A DNA stretch of 64,000 bases. It comes from Knoxdaviesia capensis. Taxonomy: Eukaryota > Ascomycota > Sordariomycetes > Microascales > Gondwanamycetaceae. Within the stretch, counting starts at the first letter, position 1. The number at the start of each line of letters is the position of its first letter. This document shows, piece after piece, positions 1 through 10,108 of this stretch. The notes under the pieces are model-generated. The model was not told the origin of the DNA. It saw nothing but the letters and a program-made list of their open reading frames with translations, and ran no database searches. Made by a program: the position numbers and the translations under genes. The DNA is taken from contig LNGK01000001.1 in the NCBI GenBank assembly GCA_001510575.1, forward strand, positions 682,001 through 746,000. Reading direction: 5' to 3'.

Positions 1-882
1 GGCCACCTTATATTCTGGCGAAAAGTAGACCGCTTGCCGTGAGGCGGCAAACTCAGGCGGCTCGGACCGCAGAGGCGTGAACAGGCCGCACCGGCCGGCG
101 GGCTCGTCGAACAGAGCAGACGCTCTCGCTTCATCGACGCCTGCAAACAGAGTGACCCACCCAGGCGGTGTGCCTGCCACCACGATGGCACGGGCATTCG
201 CCCAGGTGCCCACTCCGTCTGTCGAGCCGACCACAGATGGCGCCGGGGAAGGGGGTGAGTGCACTCCATGCACGCGTAAGCCCTGGATTACCCTCTCCAG
301 GCCCCGTTTTGCAATCTCTGCAAGGCCAGTATAGCGTTGCCGGAGTGTGTCGATGGCCCAGAACATGCAGGGCGCCGTGGCCCGCAGCGGAGCAAACCGA
401 GGGTCCATGATTGCGTCGATAGTTGCCTCGTTCAAGCCACACGCCTGCAAAAAGGTCAAGCAGTTGCTGTCATCATATGCGTCGGAGTTGGCAAGCACCG
501 ATTTGACGCGGCCCAGGAAATACATTGTGAATGGCATCCGAGGTCCCGGGACGGCACCATCAACGACATCTGGCCCCCGGCATTGATCCCCGGAGGACCG
601 GTCAGTGCTAGTGGTTGACCAGGCGTCCCATTGGCTCCAGAGTTCAGCGGCGGTCTGGGTGGAAAATCCGATGTATTCGAGTGTCTCTCGAGAGACAAGC
701 TCCGAAGGAATGGTTACAAACGCCTCTCCGCCACACGGATCACATGTGCTAGTGTACGATGCGACATCGATGTTGCTCGACGAGCTTAACAGACTCTTGT
801 GGAGCTTGATGACGCCGGGCTCTGTGAGTAGGAGGCCTTGGAGGGCGAGGGTGTTGGCATCGTGCTGGTTAATGATAGACAT
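1..882 (-). CDS. unrecognised protein, N-terminal 294 residues (C-terminus outside window)
   Basis: The minus strand is open from an ATG at 882-880 to position 1 with no stop, giving 294 residues that continue beyond the left edge. The protein begins MSIINQHDAN, has a CDPC pair at residues 47-50, and mixes hydrophobic and charged stretches like a globular protein. There is no signal peptide, obvious membrane segment or low-complexity run. Codon use is GC-rich, like the other genes in the window. I do not recognise the family. The start is the first ATG; upstream sequence is AT-rich and looks like a leader. It lies divergent from the 5S pair. What is seen is an uninterrupted frame with normal codon use; that it is a real gene is an inference from its length and composition. 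Confidence 0.68.
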   Translation of the reverse strand, partial: MSIINQHDANTLALQGLLLTEPGVIKLHKSLLSSSSNIDVASYTSTCDPCGGEAFVTIPSELVSRETLEYIGFSTQTAAELWSQWDAWSTTSTDRSSGDQCRGPDVVDGAVPGPRMPFTMYFLGRVKSVLANSDAYDDSNCLTFLQACGLNEATIDAIMDPRFAPLRATAPCMFWAIDTLRQRYTGLAEIAKRGLERVIQGLRVHGVHSPPSPAPSVVGSTDGVGTWANARAIVVAGTPPGWVTLFAGVDEARASALFDEPAGRCGLFTPLRSEPPEFAASRQAVYFSPEYKVA

Positions 883-1500
883 TGTAGTATAGAAATAGAA
901 GCAATTCGGAGGAAAAGGAATGGAAATATAAGTTATTAATGTTTGTTGGTATGTAATCGGCGACGAGCATTGGCGGAGTTGCATACAAATGGGGATATAA
1001 AAGGAAGACCAAAAGACACAAGAGAGGAGAGAGAAGAAGAAGAAGAAGACGAAGACCCTCTCAATTTGGCTACAGAGCCTCCTCCTCCAAGTTTTCAGCT
1101 ACGACAGAAAGGCAGGCGTAGACGTGGTGCTATCTCGTACAAGAAGGAGCGAGCCATGATGGTCGATATATGGGCATCAACCATAAGTTATCGATGGTCC
1201 TGGGTGAAGCAATATAATAGCGGAGGAGCAGCCAACGGAGCACTTACTCTAAAAGCTCTTAAAGGTTCATTAGGAAGCCTCTAGTTTCACGATTCAAGCT
1301 CCAGCATTGGTGGTTGTGTTATAAGCGTTTATGGAAAGTGCTGTTTTGTGCATGTTGTTGTTGTTATCGTTTTGCTTCATTTTCTCGTTTTAGGTTGACG
1401 TTAGTAGAAAGCGTGAACTTCGCTGTGAGTTAGGGTTATGGCGGGATTCTTGATTCGGCGTTAGTTAAGATTTTACTCGTCTGACAGCAAAATCACTGGA
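883..1500. other. intergenic, upstream of the edge gene and the 5S genes
   Basis: About 600 bp without a convincing gene. It holds an AG-rich stretch at 1020-1055 (repeated gaagaa) and a telomere-like TTAGGGTT motif near 1431. It presumably contains the promoter of the minus-strand edge gene. Short open frames here have no protein-like character. Confidence 0.5.
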
Positions 1501-1504
1501 TATA
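1501..1504 (+). promoter_or_regulatory. TATA element of 5S rRNA copy 1
   Basis: TATA starts exactly 29 bases before the first base of 5S copy 1. An upstream TATA at about this distance is a known requirement for dispersed 5S genes in Neurospora. The second 5S copy has the same element at the same distance. Confidence 0.7.
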
Positions 1505-1529
1505 AGCTCGTCTAACTGCGATACCTTTC

Positions 1530-1648
1530 ACATACGACCATACCTTGTGGAAAACTCGGGGTCCCGTCCGCTCCCCCATAGATAAGCCACAAAGGGCCAG
1601 ACTAGTACTCAGGTGGGTGACCACTGGGGAATCCCTGGTGTTGTATGT
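1530..1648 (+). rRNA. 5S ribosomal RNA, copy 1
   Basis: A 119-nt match to the fungal 5S pattern. It begins ACATACGACC and ends GTTGTATGT, so the two ends pair as helix I. The conserved cores GTCCCGTCCGCTC and GGTGGGTGACCAC are present; the latter overlaps the internal Pol III box C region. Helix II arms CTTGTGG and CCACAAAG pair. A TATA lies at -29 and a T-run follows directly. 5S RNA is transcribed by Pol III and joins the large ribosomal subunit. Unlinked 5S genes like this are normal in filamentous ascomycetes. Confidence 0.95.
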
Positions 1649-1663
1649 TTTTTGCGTTTTTTT
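1648..1663 (+). terminator. Pol III T-run terminator, 5S copy 1
   Basis: A run of six T (1648-1653) at the 3' end of the gene and a second run of seven T (1657-1663) form a typical Pol III termination signal with a back-up. Confidence 0.75.
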
Positions 1664-1750
1664 GCAGCCGGCCTACCAGTATGCCACCGCCTTTCTTAGT
1701 TTTTATTTTATTTTATTTTATTTTTACCGGCCTACCACTCCTAGATCCGA

Positions 1751-1754
1751 TATA
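1751..1754 (+). promoter_or_regulatory. TATA element of 5S rRNA copy 2
   Basis: TATA starts 29 bases before 5S copy 2, at the same spacing as for copy 1, while the sequence between TATA and gene differs. The conserved spacing argues that both copies are transcribed. Confidence 0.7.
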
Positions 1755-1779
1755 ACCTCTTCTACCAAGCCCTCCCTTC

Positions 1780-1898
1780 ACATACGACCATACCCTACGG
1801 AAAACTCGGGGTCCCGTCCGCTCCCCCATAGATAAGCCGTAGAGGGCCGGATCAGTACTCAGGTGGGTGACCACTGGGGAATCCCCGGTGTTGTATGT
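1780..1898 (+). rRNA. 5S ribosomal RNA, copy 2
   Basis: A second 119-nt 5S gene on the same strand, exactly 250 bp after copy 1. It keeps the same ends and conserved cores. It differs mainly in the helix II arms, which change together (CCTACGG with CCGTAGAGG) so that pairing is preserved, and in a few bases such as AGACTAG to GGATCAG. A T5 run follows at 1903-1907. The compensatory changes argue for a functional RNA rather than a decaying pseudogene. Confidence 0.94.
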
Positions 1899-1902
1899 TG
1901 CC

Positions 1903-1907
1903 TTTTT
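1903..1907 (+). terminator. Pol III T-run terminator, 5S copy 2
   Basis: Five T in a row begin five bases after the 3' end of 5S copy 2, enough for Pol III termination. Confidence 0.6.
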
Positions 1908-3610
1908 GGCCTTGAATGTAATAGGTCCAGCATCTTCCTTTTTGCCGTGTTCCACTGGACCACACACAAGATGCAGCAAGCCTGATTTCTGCAAGTACCC
2001 AGCACCAGACAAACAGGGACAAGAAAGCGAGCAAACGCGTGGTCAAGGAGGGGCGGGACAGAATAGGGTCGACTTTCCCTTGCGGGCCAGGAAAAAAAGG
2101 GTGGCCGGGTCGCGGCGGGAAACGTGTAAAGTGTTTCAGGGTGCTGCTGCCGGGGGGATGGGAAGTGCATGCAGGAGAAAGAAAACCGCAAAAAAGACTG
2201 TAACCGTGCAGGACACAGCGGTGGCAGAAGAAAGGGGGACAAATACAAAACCTGAGGTGGCCTACGTTCCGGGAGATGGTGGGGTGCAGTCAGGTTGCAG
2301 TGCAGGTCGGTCCAGACACACAGCGGGTCCGGGATCCGGAGACGCGGTCGTGCAGAGAAATGTGTGTGCTCTGGCGCCGCGCGCAGGAGGAGGATGAGCT
2401 TCCGGCAGACACCGCAGTCACAGTCCACTGAATGGTGGAGGGGGCCAAATGACAAAGAACAGAACGAAAGAAAGGTTTGGGGCGGTGAGTGTCGCTTGGA
2501 CAGACGATGGCACCGGTCTGGGAAATTACAGAGATGAGGTTGACGCGCGGAGAAGGCGAGGCAAGTCTAGGCCAAGCTTCCAGCTGTGCGGCTTGAGCCG
2601 TGGCCCCATCGCGGGAATCTAGCCGAGAGAAGTGTGCTGCGGTGTGAACAATCCTGGAGGAAAGCACGCCACGATAGTGGCTCTGGCTAGGGTTGATTCG
2701 GGTTAGGCGCATTCTCGCACAGCCTGGGGAGGAGCAGTCTCTCTCTGACTCAGCGTCAAAGGCATTTGAAAGGCCCGCTGCAGGAGTCTCGGAGTGGGAG
2801 ATGGAACTGGTGGGTTGAGAGAGCGCCATGGATCTAAAGAGAATAGGGGGGTCTACAACACCGGGGGATTAATTCTTCAGCACGAGTAAGACGGATGGGA
2901 TGGAGGGCTACCCGGATATATGTGTGTATGGTAAGCATCGACGTCAAGGTACAGAACATGGGCTTGGGCTTCAACCAAGTCTTCGGAGGGCGAGTCACGC
3001 AAAAGGAGAGCACCAAAAGAACACATATCCAAAACAAGGGATGAAGATGGGACTCTGGAGAGCATGAATGAGGTGAATGATGGGCGTTAGGATATTCGGG
3101 GCCCTTCGCTGAGTTGGTAACCCCGAACCCTAATGAGCATCAAGCTTGACGACGACACAACAACAACAAGATCCCGATTTTATCAGATTCTAAGCTCCCG
3201 TTGGTGTGTTATGCATGACGGCCGAGGCTTTAGGCCTGCAGTACGCACGAATTACGCCTAAGTGTAAACAGAGCAGCCCAGCAATCGGATGACTGGTTGT
3301 TTTGTTTCCGTTTGCTGTCAGTTCAGCCCGCAATTTGAGATACCTCTTCCTTCCTTTTTTTTTCTTCCTTTTTTTCTTCTTCTTCAGCACTAGACCAGCC
3401 GTAGCGAGATAAAAGGCCCCCAGTTCAGGCCACTTCAGGTCAGGTTACGCCGCCCGTCCGCATGTTTGTGCCGTTTCTTGTGAAGCCGCGGGCTGGAAGC
3501 CAGGGCAGTTCGCTGGGCGACAATCGCGGCCTAGAGCACTGGTTTCTGTTTGTGTTTTGATGCGCTGGGTTGTGCGGTCTCTCTCCAGGCTGCTGGATTC
3601 AGCTAAGAGC

Positions 3611-3672
3611 GGAAAAAAAAAGGAAAAAAAAGGAAAAAAAAAAGGGAAAAAAAAAAAGGAAAAAAAAAAAAG
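3611..3672 (+). repeat. A-tract array broken by GG or GGG
   Basis: Runs of 8 to 12 A separated by GG or GGG, about six units with gradually longer A-runs. It is simple-sequence DNA, possibly nucleosome-excluding, with no sign of coding. Confidence 0.8.
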
Positions 3673-4813
3673 AAAACTTCCGGTTGGGAGGCGACCGGGA
3701 TAGTGTGTGTTTACCTGATTATAAGTGGGTGGAGTCTTCCCTCTTGGTGTGGGTGTCAACCGACGGGGGCAAAACAGAGCAGAAGTGCACCGCCAGGGGT
3801 AAAATGGGGCAAAGGCGAGAGACGGGCCCAGGAACAAGGACGTTAGTGGGCGGCGAAGGAAAGAAAAAAGTCGTGTGGTTGCGGTTGTTGAGGTGAAGCC
3901 GTGCAATGTAAACAGAAATCGTCATTCTTGCACTTTTTTTGTGCACCGGCAATCCATCAATCAATCGTGTGCATATCGTTGTATCGGGGCATACATTCGT
4001 GCATCATCACCACCCTCACCACCAACCGCAACAGGTAGCTACAGCTAATCATTCCCCGGATATGCGCATACCATAGCTAAACTGCAAGGAGAAAAAAAAA
4101 ATCCAGCTTGCTAGAGAATAACATGCATCTGAAAGGGTGGTGCAGAGACGGACCAGTCAAAGTGCCTGCATCAGCACTTCATCTTCCTACGGTTAATATA
4201 TGCACGCACTCCATATAGATGCATATCTGGTATTGGCTGCATGACCTTGCATATTGCGACCATCTATCTCAACGTGTTATTACTATACTTTCTTTCATTC
4301 CTTTGTTTTGATTATTTACTTACTTTGTTTTTCTCTTATACTGTTCCTTTTTCCTTGCTCTATGTGCGAGCACTTAAAGGAGTCTGTCCCTCTCTTTTAG
4401 TCCTTCTTTCTTCTGTTTACTTTCCTACTACGGATATATGCATATCTCGGTTTGATACATACATCATCGTCTTCTTCTTCTCTCTTCTACCACCCTCTTT
4501 CATTGCCGCAAGCAACCACCCCGACTCTCTCCCTAAGCTGTATGTAAGTCTCTCTCTGTTTACCCTGACAACAGTCTCTCTGTGGCACACGGTACACCCT
4601 CCCAGTCCTGAGACAGCCCAGCCACATTCCACTCTCTCACCACTTCTCACACGTCCTGGTGTGTGTATCTGACACACAGACTGCTCCTCCCACCCACACA
4701 CTGCCTCTTAGCATCCTCCACTTTATTTGTTTCCCTCTCCGTATCCTCCGTTTGCATCCACACTTCTCTCCACATAGCCTGCTGCTGCTGGATAATAACC
4801 ACCTGGCTGCCTG

Positions 4814-4836
4814 TGTAGTAGTAGTAGTAGTAGTAG
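4814..4836 (+). repeat. (GTA)n microsatellite
   Basis: About seven units of GTA/TAG in the pyrimidine-rich region upstream of the SHE3-like gene. Confidence 0.85.
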
Positions 4837-5830
4837 CTGCCCGGGCCTCGTTCTTGGCCTGGCTTTTGTTATTTTTTAGAGGTGGGCTATCGTGAAGTTT
4901 CACCCACCTTATTTTCTCTTTTAAACAAGTTTACCCTCATTCTTAAAATTCTCTTTTTTTGTCTTCACTCAAATTTACACCTCACCGTTGCCTGTCCACC
5001 CTTCCTAAGCCATATATTGATGACTTCCTAACAATTGGTCTCTAACAGTCCACACATAAACCCCATAGCGTGATATCTTCTTTTTGGACACCCCAGAAGC
5101 CGATCCTGTCCTAGAGTCCTCTCTTATACACCGACGTGCAATACCGACGACGACAACTTCTCTACTGCGACCGACGGCGAACATCCTTCGTCCGGTTCCC
5201 CCAATCTCTCTGGCCCCGTTCGCGGCCTTCGAACCCCTCTTTAGCCTCCCGTATCCTCGCTGCTCCGACGAATAATGCGCAAATTGTCGAAACGCCGCCA
5301 CGAGACTCCGAATGTCCATCTCCGGAGCGACTCCGAACCCGGTATGCTGAATCCGTCTTGATAATACACCCTACATACACATCACACATACGCATCACAC
5401 ATACACACACCTACACACAAACACCCACATCCATACATACATGCATCCCGCGGAGCCGTTTGCCCTGCATGCACCCGCCCGCCGCCGATTTTATATTTCG
5501 TGTGCGTGCGAGAGGGAGAGAGGGCTTAAGTGTGCCAGACTCTCTCTCCTCTCGTCCCCTTCCCAGCTATCCCTTTCCTTGGCTGCCACCACCCTCCCCG
5601 CCTCGTCATCTCCCTTCTTTTCCTGGGTCCAATCCTCTCTTCTGCCCTCATTTTTACCGTTCTTCTCTGTCTCGCCCTTCCAGCCGGACGAGCCCAAACG
5701 CAGCAAAAAAAAAAAAAAAGAAACAAGAAAAAGCAAGTAAAGGTCTCGCCTGCGCCTGGCTCCGTCCGCAACCAGACTCACTGAAGTCTCAGAATCTTCA
5801 GCCTCCCTCGCGACGGAAGGATCCACCGCG

Positions 5831-5859
5831 ATGAGTGAGGCGTCCACTGAAGAAAATTC
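5831..5859 (+). other. tentative first coding exon of the SHE3-like gene
   Basis: ATG in a fair context (CCACCGCG before it) opens ten codons and then meets GTGAGA at 5860. Splicing to the acceptor ending CTCAAG at 6538 would keep the phase (two bases plus one) and join directly to the long downstream frame. The intron would be 679 nt, long for a fungus. This rests only on phase and splice-site fit. Confidence 0.25.
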
Positions 5860-6530
5860 GTGAGAGTCAGGGCCAAAAAAGGAAGCACAGTAAGGGAAGG
5901 CAACGGGCTCTTGCTGGAGAGGAAAAGACAGCACGAGAGAGTACTCTTGCACTATAACCCGCCCAAGAATGTATCACCATACGATGATCTTTTTCGCCCT
6001 TCATTTTTTCGGAGAGAACGAGACACAGAACAAGAAACAGATCCAAAAATAATCTTCCACGCGGAAGAAGAAGTCCAGTAGCTGGTGTGAGATCCGGAAT
6101 AGCATCAGGGTTCTTCCCTGAATCTTATTTTCGGAGACTACACTATCAATTTTTGGCTTCGGCTGTCTGGTGGCTTCTTCCAACCTTCGTTTCTTGTTCC
6201 TTTCTCCCCCCTTCACGCTTTTTTTCTTTTCCCTTTCTCTTCTTCTAAAGATCCCGACCACCGTTCATTACATTTTCCTGCTTGGAGGGCTATTCTTCTT
6301 CCTTGCTTCTTCCTTTTCCTTTGTCTGTCATGATCCTTGTCGTATAGTTATGCACAAGGAATCTGCCGATCATCTTCGCCCTGTGTCATCTTCTCTTCAT
6401 CTCACTTTCTTTGTGGTTCCGGCCATTTTCAATCCTCTCCTCACCACCACCTTCATATAGAGAGAGCCATATAATATTGCCTCTGAGAGATTTCTCATCT
6501 CCTACTCACTCGATCTGATACTTGAACTGA

Positions 6531-8267
6531 ACCTCAAGATTCTCCGAATTAAAGACCGCATTTGCTGACGCTACTCGTCCAACTTTCTCTCCACCCAAAG
6601 ACCGTTCCATAGTTCCGACTTCCTCGCTGCAGACTACTGTTGCCCGACATTACTCCATAAATGCTGGCCCGTCAGCCCGGTCATTTCTGCATTTCTCGAG
6701 ATCGGCGCTGTCGTCAAACACCAGCGTCAACAACAGCAAAGACGCCACCGGCAGCAGCAGTGGAGCGAAGCCGCTGAGCACGAAGCCATCGGCCAACACA
6801 CTCTCGCTCTCTTCAAACGCCTCAAAACCCTTGCCCGAAACCCCGTATTTCACGCCGCTATCGCCCATTACCTCGTCGCCGTCGCTCTCGTCGTTCCAGG
6901 CGACCGGTGCCTCGAAACTTTCTACCACCTCCCCGCAGTCTGGTGCCATGGTTACCGCCGCGACCATCCGGACCATTCGCCCCGTTCCCAGCTTCGACGC
7001 TGCCTCGTCAGATTCTGGGTCCGACTCTCCGTCTATGGCCACCAAGGACTCGGCCTTTTCCAGCTCGATAAATAGTGCCGGAAGCGCGCCCTCCTCGACC
7101 GGACTCCACCATCTCGACGACCGCGGGCCCCTGTCCGCGGCTTCCAAATCCCGCTGGAGTGCCGGCAGCGGAGTTGCCAACAGCATCCACGGCCGATCCA
7201 GCTTGAGTTCGATGATGAGCGCGGCTCTGTCGAACGGAGACCCCGATCCCTACAACAGCAGCAACAACACAACCATGAACAACAACACCCTCACAATCGA
7301 TGACGCCTTTTCCACGACCCAGTCCATTTCTCACTCTCGCTCGCAATCACACGCCACGTCACATCACTCCTCGACAATGTCTCCAACAAGTCCGCCCTTA
7401 CCGCCTTTGCCCACTGCCAGCTCGCCGCCACACGCCCGTACCGAGAATGGCAACTCCGACTACCCTTCGGGGGGTGCTGGAGAGCAGCAAGGGTCCTCGG
7501 CTGCATGGGACTCAACAATTGGCAAGGCCGGTCTGGGAAAGACGGGCCGAGTCATCAACAAGCTCGTCGGCGATAACGAGGCGCTGAAGCGCGACATTCA
7601 GATCGAGCGGCTAAAGGCCGAAGAAGCAAAACAAGCGGCCAAACTCATAGAAGACAAGATGGACCGGCTTGTGAGTGACTACGAAAGCCGGCTTCTCGAA
7701 GCCAACGTGACCAAGACGCTGCTTGCGCGCAAGGAACGCCAAGTAGAGACGCTGACGGCGTCGGTGGAGCAGGAGCGCACGCGGGCGCGTGAAGCGCTGG
7801 AGCGCGAGCGGGTGTGGAAGGACGAGGTGGAGCGGGTGCGGCAGGACTCGAAGGGCCAGGTGGACGACGCGACGAACCTGGCGCAGCTGATGGAGGGGCG
7901 GTACAATGCGATTGCGTCGCACTGGCGCGAGCAAGGCGTCGAGGCGCGGCGGGCGGTGACGCGGCTGCGCGGCGAGGTGGTGGAGCTGGCGGCCGAGCGG
8001 GCGCGCGACGACGAGCGCATCACCACGCTGCGCGAGCTGTGCGACCAGCAGGACTCGAACATCAAGGAGCTGCGGGCCCGCAAGGCCGCCGTTGACGCGC
8101 AGTTTGACGCGTACCGCGACGAGCAGGAGCGGCTGCTGCGCGGCATCAAGACGGAGGCGGCGGCGCGGGAGGCCGAGCAGGAGCGGTTGCTGGCCGAGTG
8201 CCGTGAGGCGCTGGATAAGCTGCGGTGGGCGTTGAATGTGAAGCAGAACGTCAAGGGCGCACAGTAG
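6531..8267 (+). CDS. SHE3-like (SWI5-dependent HO expression protein 3 family) coiled-coil protein
   Basis: The frame is open from 6531 (after stops at 6516 and 6528) to TAG at 8265-8267. The first in-frame ATG is 6948, but upstream codons already look coding (Ser/Thr/Pro-rich with an LPETPYFTPLSP segment at 6831), so the true start probably lies in a 5' exon. The N-terminal half is disordered. From about 7530 comes the family hallmark, GKTGRVINKLVGDNEALKR, and then an almost continuous coiled coil of about 230 residues ending WALNVKQNVKG. Yeast She3 is an adaptor tying mRNA and She2 to myosin; in moulds this family is only named by similarity and its role is not settled. There are no catalytic motifs. 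Regulation may involve the long pyrimidine-rich leader. The family call is secure on the coiled-coil region, the 5' end is not. Confidence 0.82.
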   Translation, partial: TSRFSELKTAFADATRPTFSPPKDRSIVPTSSLQTTVARHYSINAGPSARSFLHFSRSALSSNTSVNNSKDATGSSSGAKPLSTKPSANTLSLSSNASKPLPETPYFTPLSPITSSPSLSSFQATGASKLSTTSPQSGAMVTAATIRTIRPVPSFDAASSDSGSDSPSMATKDSAFSSSINSAGSAPSSTGLHHLDDRGPLSAASKSRWSAGSGVANSIHGRSSLSSMMSAALSNGDPDPYNSSNNTTMNNNTLTIDDAFSTTQSISHSRSQSHATSHHSSTMSPTSPPLPPLPTASSPPHARTENGNSDYPSGGAGEQQGSSAAWDSTIGKAGLGKTGRVINKLVGDNEALKRDIQIERLKAEEAKQAAKLIEDKMDRLVSDYESRLLEANVTKTLLARKERQVETLTASVEQERTRAREALERERVWKDEVERVRQDSKGQVDDATNLAQLMEGRYNAIASHWREQGVEARRAVTRLRGEVVELAAERARDDERITTLRELCDQQDSNIKELRARKAAVDAQFDAYRDEQERLLRGIKTEAAAREAEQERLLAECREALDKLRWALNVKQNVKGAQ

Positions 8268-8518
8268 CTGGTGCACATCTGCCGGGCTGCTCCGGCTCGG
8301 ATCACTTTGCACGCCTACGCCATACGCATTTCCACACCACGCTTGTCTCCCGTCTGATGCCCCCCATCCACTCGTATCCATGTTCCATGCTACGTCTTCA
8401 GTTCTCTTCTTCCACCACCCTATCCCAGATAGCACCCCACCCTGCTCTCTCTCTCTTCTTTTTCAATGACCCGACTAAATACATGGGATGTTCTTTTCGC
8501 TCTTCGTTTTCTTTGTCT

Positions 8519-8556
8519 TTTCTTCTTCTTCTTCTTCTTCTTCTTCTTCTTCTTCT
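8519..8556 (+). repeat. (TTC)n microsatellite
   Basis: About twelve TTC/TCT units roughly 250 bp after the stop of the SHE3-like gene, probably in its 3' UTR or just beyond. Confidence 0.85.
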
Positions 8557-8810
8557 CTCTCCACCCCTCTCTCTCTTTTCCTCCGTTACTCTCTTTAATT
8601 TCTTGGGACCCCAGGGACGAACATGATATGTTGCACACCGGAAAAATAGGGGGAAACTCACACTAGAGTTGAATGCCCCCCAGCTGTTTTCGTTTTCTTC
8701 TTCATGAAATGGATATAAATCTTTTGTTTTTTGTTCTCTTTTTTGCTTGCTCTTGTCTTGTCTTGGGGGTCTTTAACTACTACTGCTGTTTTCTAGCATA
8801 TGAAGCATGA

Positions 8811-8850
8811 ACACACACACACACACACACACTCACACTCACACATACAC
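8811..8850 (+). repeat. (AC)n microsatellite with imperfect tail
   Basis: At least ten AC dinucleotides, then interrupted ACTCAC and ACATAC units. Confidence 0.85.
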
Positions 8851-10108
8851 CTGAAATTGAACGATTTAGAATGCAAGAGTGGCTATGAAGCTGGGCGGGC
8901 TTGCTTTTTCGTTAAGAGAGCAGGATCTTTTCTTCACAGGATATGAACTGTGCTGAAGGGGACAGAGATACTTGCGAGTGTCCTGTGATTTATAAAGAGA
9001 GTGGGAGCTTACCCTACTCTTCCTATATGAGGGGATAAGCGTGCCTGGTCTTTGCTGTCTTTTCATTTGATACTGCTTTCTGCCTATGCCACTTACAGAT
9101 ATTGATATCATTATAGATTATGTCTTCGTTTTTTGGTCCTATATATGCTTCTCTAGTGTTCCTCTCATAGTCTTGCTATGTCTCCTATTTGCTAACGGCC
9201 ATTGAGGCTGCCTTCTCTTGATATATATCCTTGGCCTGCTGGTTCCATGGTATATATGAACCTGATACTGACTATATACCCCTGAGATATCTATATGTAC
9301 CTGCTTAAACCTGACAGCCACTACCTTGAAAGACATATAGATAGGGTCTATAGCCAGCTCTTCCGTCATCTCGCTCTAAGTGCATCACCAACCAGAATAT
9401 GCATCTAAGTCGATCCATCTCATCAAGCCCTACACGTCCTAAGTGAATACATCGTAAGATGCATATCTGCCATAACAAAGCAGCAGCCCCTTTCCCTCTT
9501 TCCCTTCTTATCTTATAAACAAGAAGAGGCCATGCCCTAACACGACCCACGAGCAGCACACAAAAACAAAACCCCACGACCCACGACCTACGATATTTGC
9601 ATTTTCGCTCTTTCGTGTTTTGATTTGACGTGGGCCGCACATGATTCACACCACCCTATATTTTTTGTGTTTTTTTTTTCTTTTTGCTGACGGAGCTGTT
9701 GTTGTCGATGGTGTGTATGCCTATAAAGAGAATTCTTCTGTCCTGCTCGCCCTCGTTTGTTTCTTCCTCCTCTTTCATCCTCTCACCATCCGTCTAAAAA
9801 AGGTTTGTGCTCCAACCCACCCTTTCACAAACGCCAAACCTAGCCCAGGCTTCCCGATAGAAACTAACTTGTCTTGATTATATCTTGTCGTTTCTTTTTC
9901 AATTAGGAATCTGCTTCGTTTTCTTCTTTTCTCGATTTTCATCTCCTGCTTGGAACTGGTTTCCTGAAGAGAGAAAAACACGATCATCTTCCAACCCTGT
10001 CTATCATTCTTGATCATCTCGAACATTCCCACCCCCCTTTCCAAACCGGTTGTTTTCTGTTGCTACCAAAAAAGCTGGTTTACCCGTCTTCGGCTCGTTG
10101 TTGGCGAG
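8851..10108. other. intergenic, leader of the DUF7905 gene
   Basis: About 1.26 kb with no convincing gene. The last 500 bp are T/C-rich on the plus strand and lead into the ATG at 10109, as in other promoter-leaders here. Short frames on both strands have no recognisable motif. Confidence 0.5.

Larger units (their letters stand above)
1908..5830. other. long intergenic stretch, no convincing gene
   Basis: About 3.9 kb. Overlapping frames at 1860-2830 (up to about 200 codons on both strands) lack any motif and overlap 5S copy 2, so I do not call them. From about 4240 on the plus strand is strongly pyrimidine-rich, as expected for a promoter and leader of the SHE3-like gene. AACCCTAA-type motifs occur near 2690 (as TAGGGTT) and 3127. 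The region also holds A-tract and GTA repeats, listed separately. Confidence 0.5.

Noticed and set aside
1859..2829. Overlapping frames of about 180-200 codons on both strands
   Set aside because: They overlap 5S copy 2 or one another, have no motif and no protein-like hydrophobic pattern.
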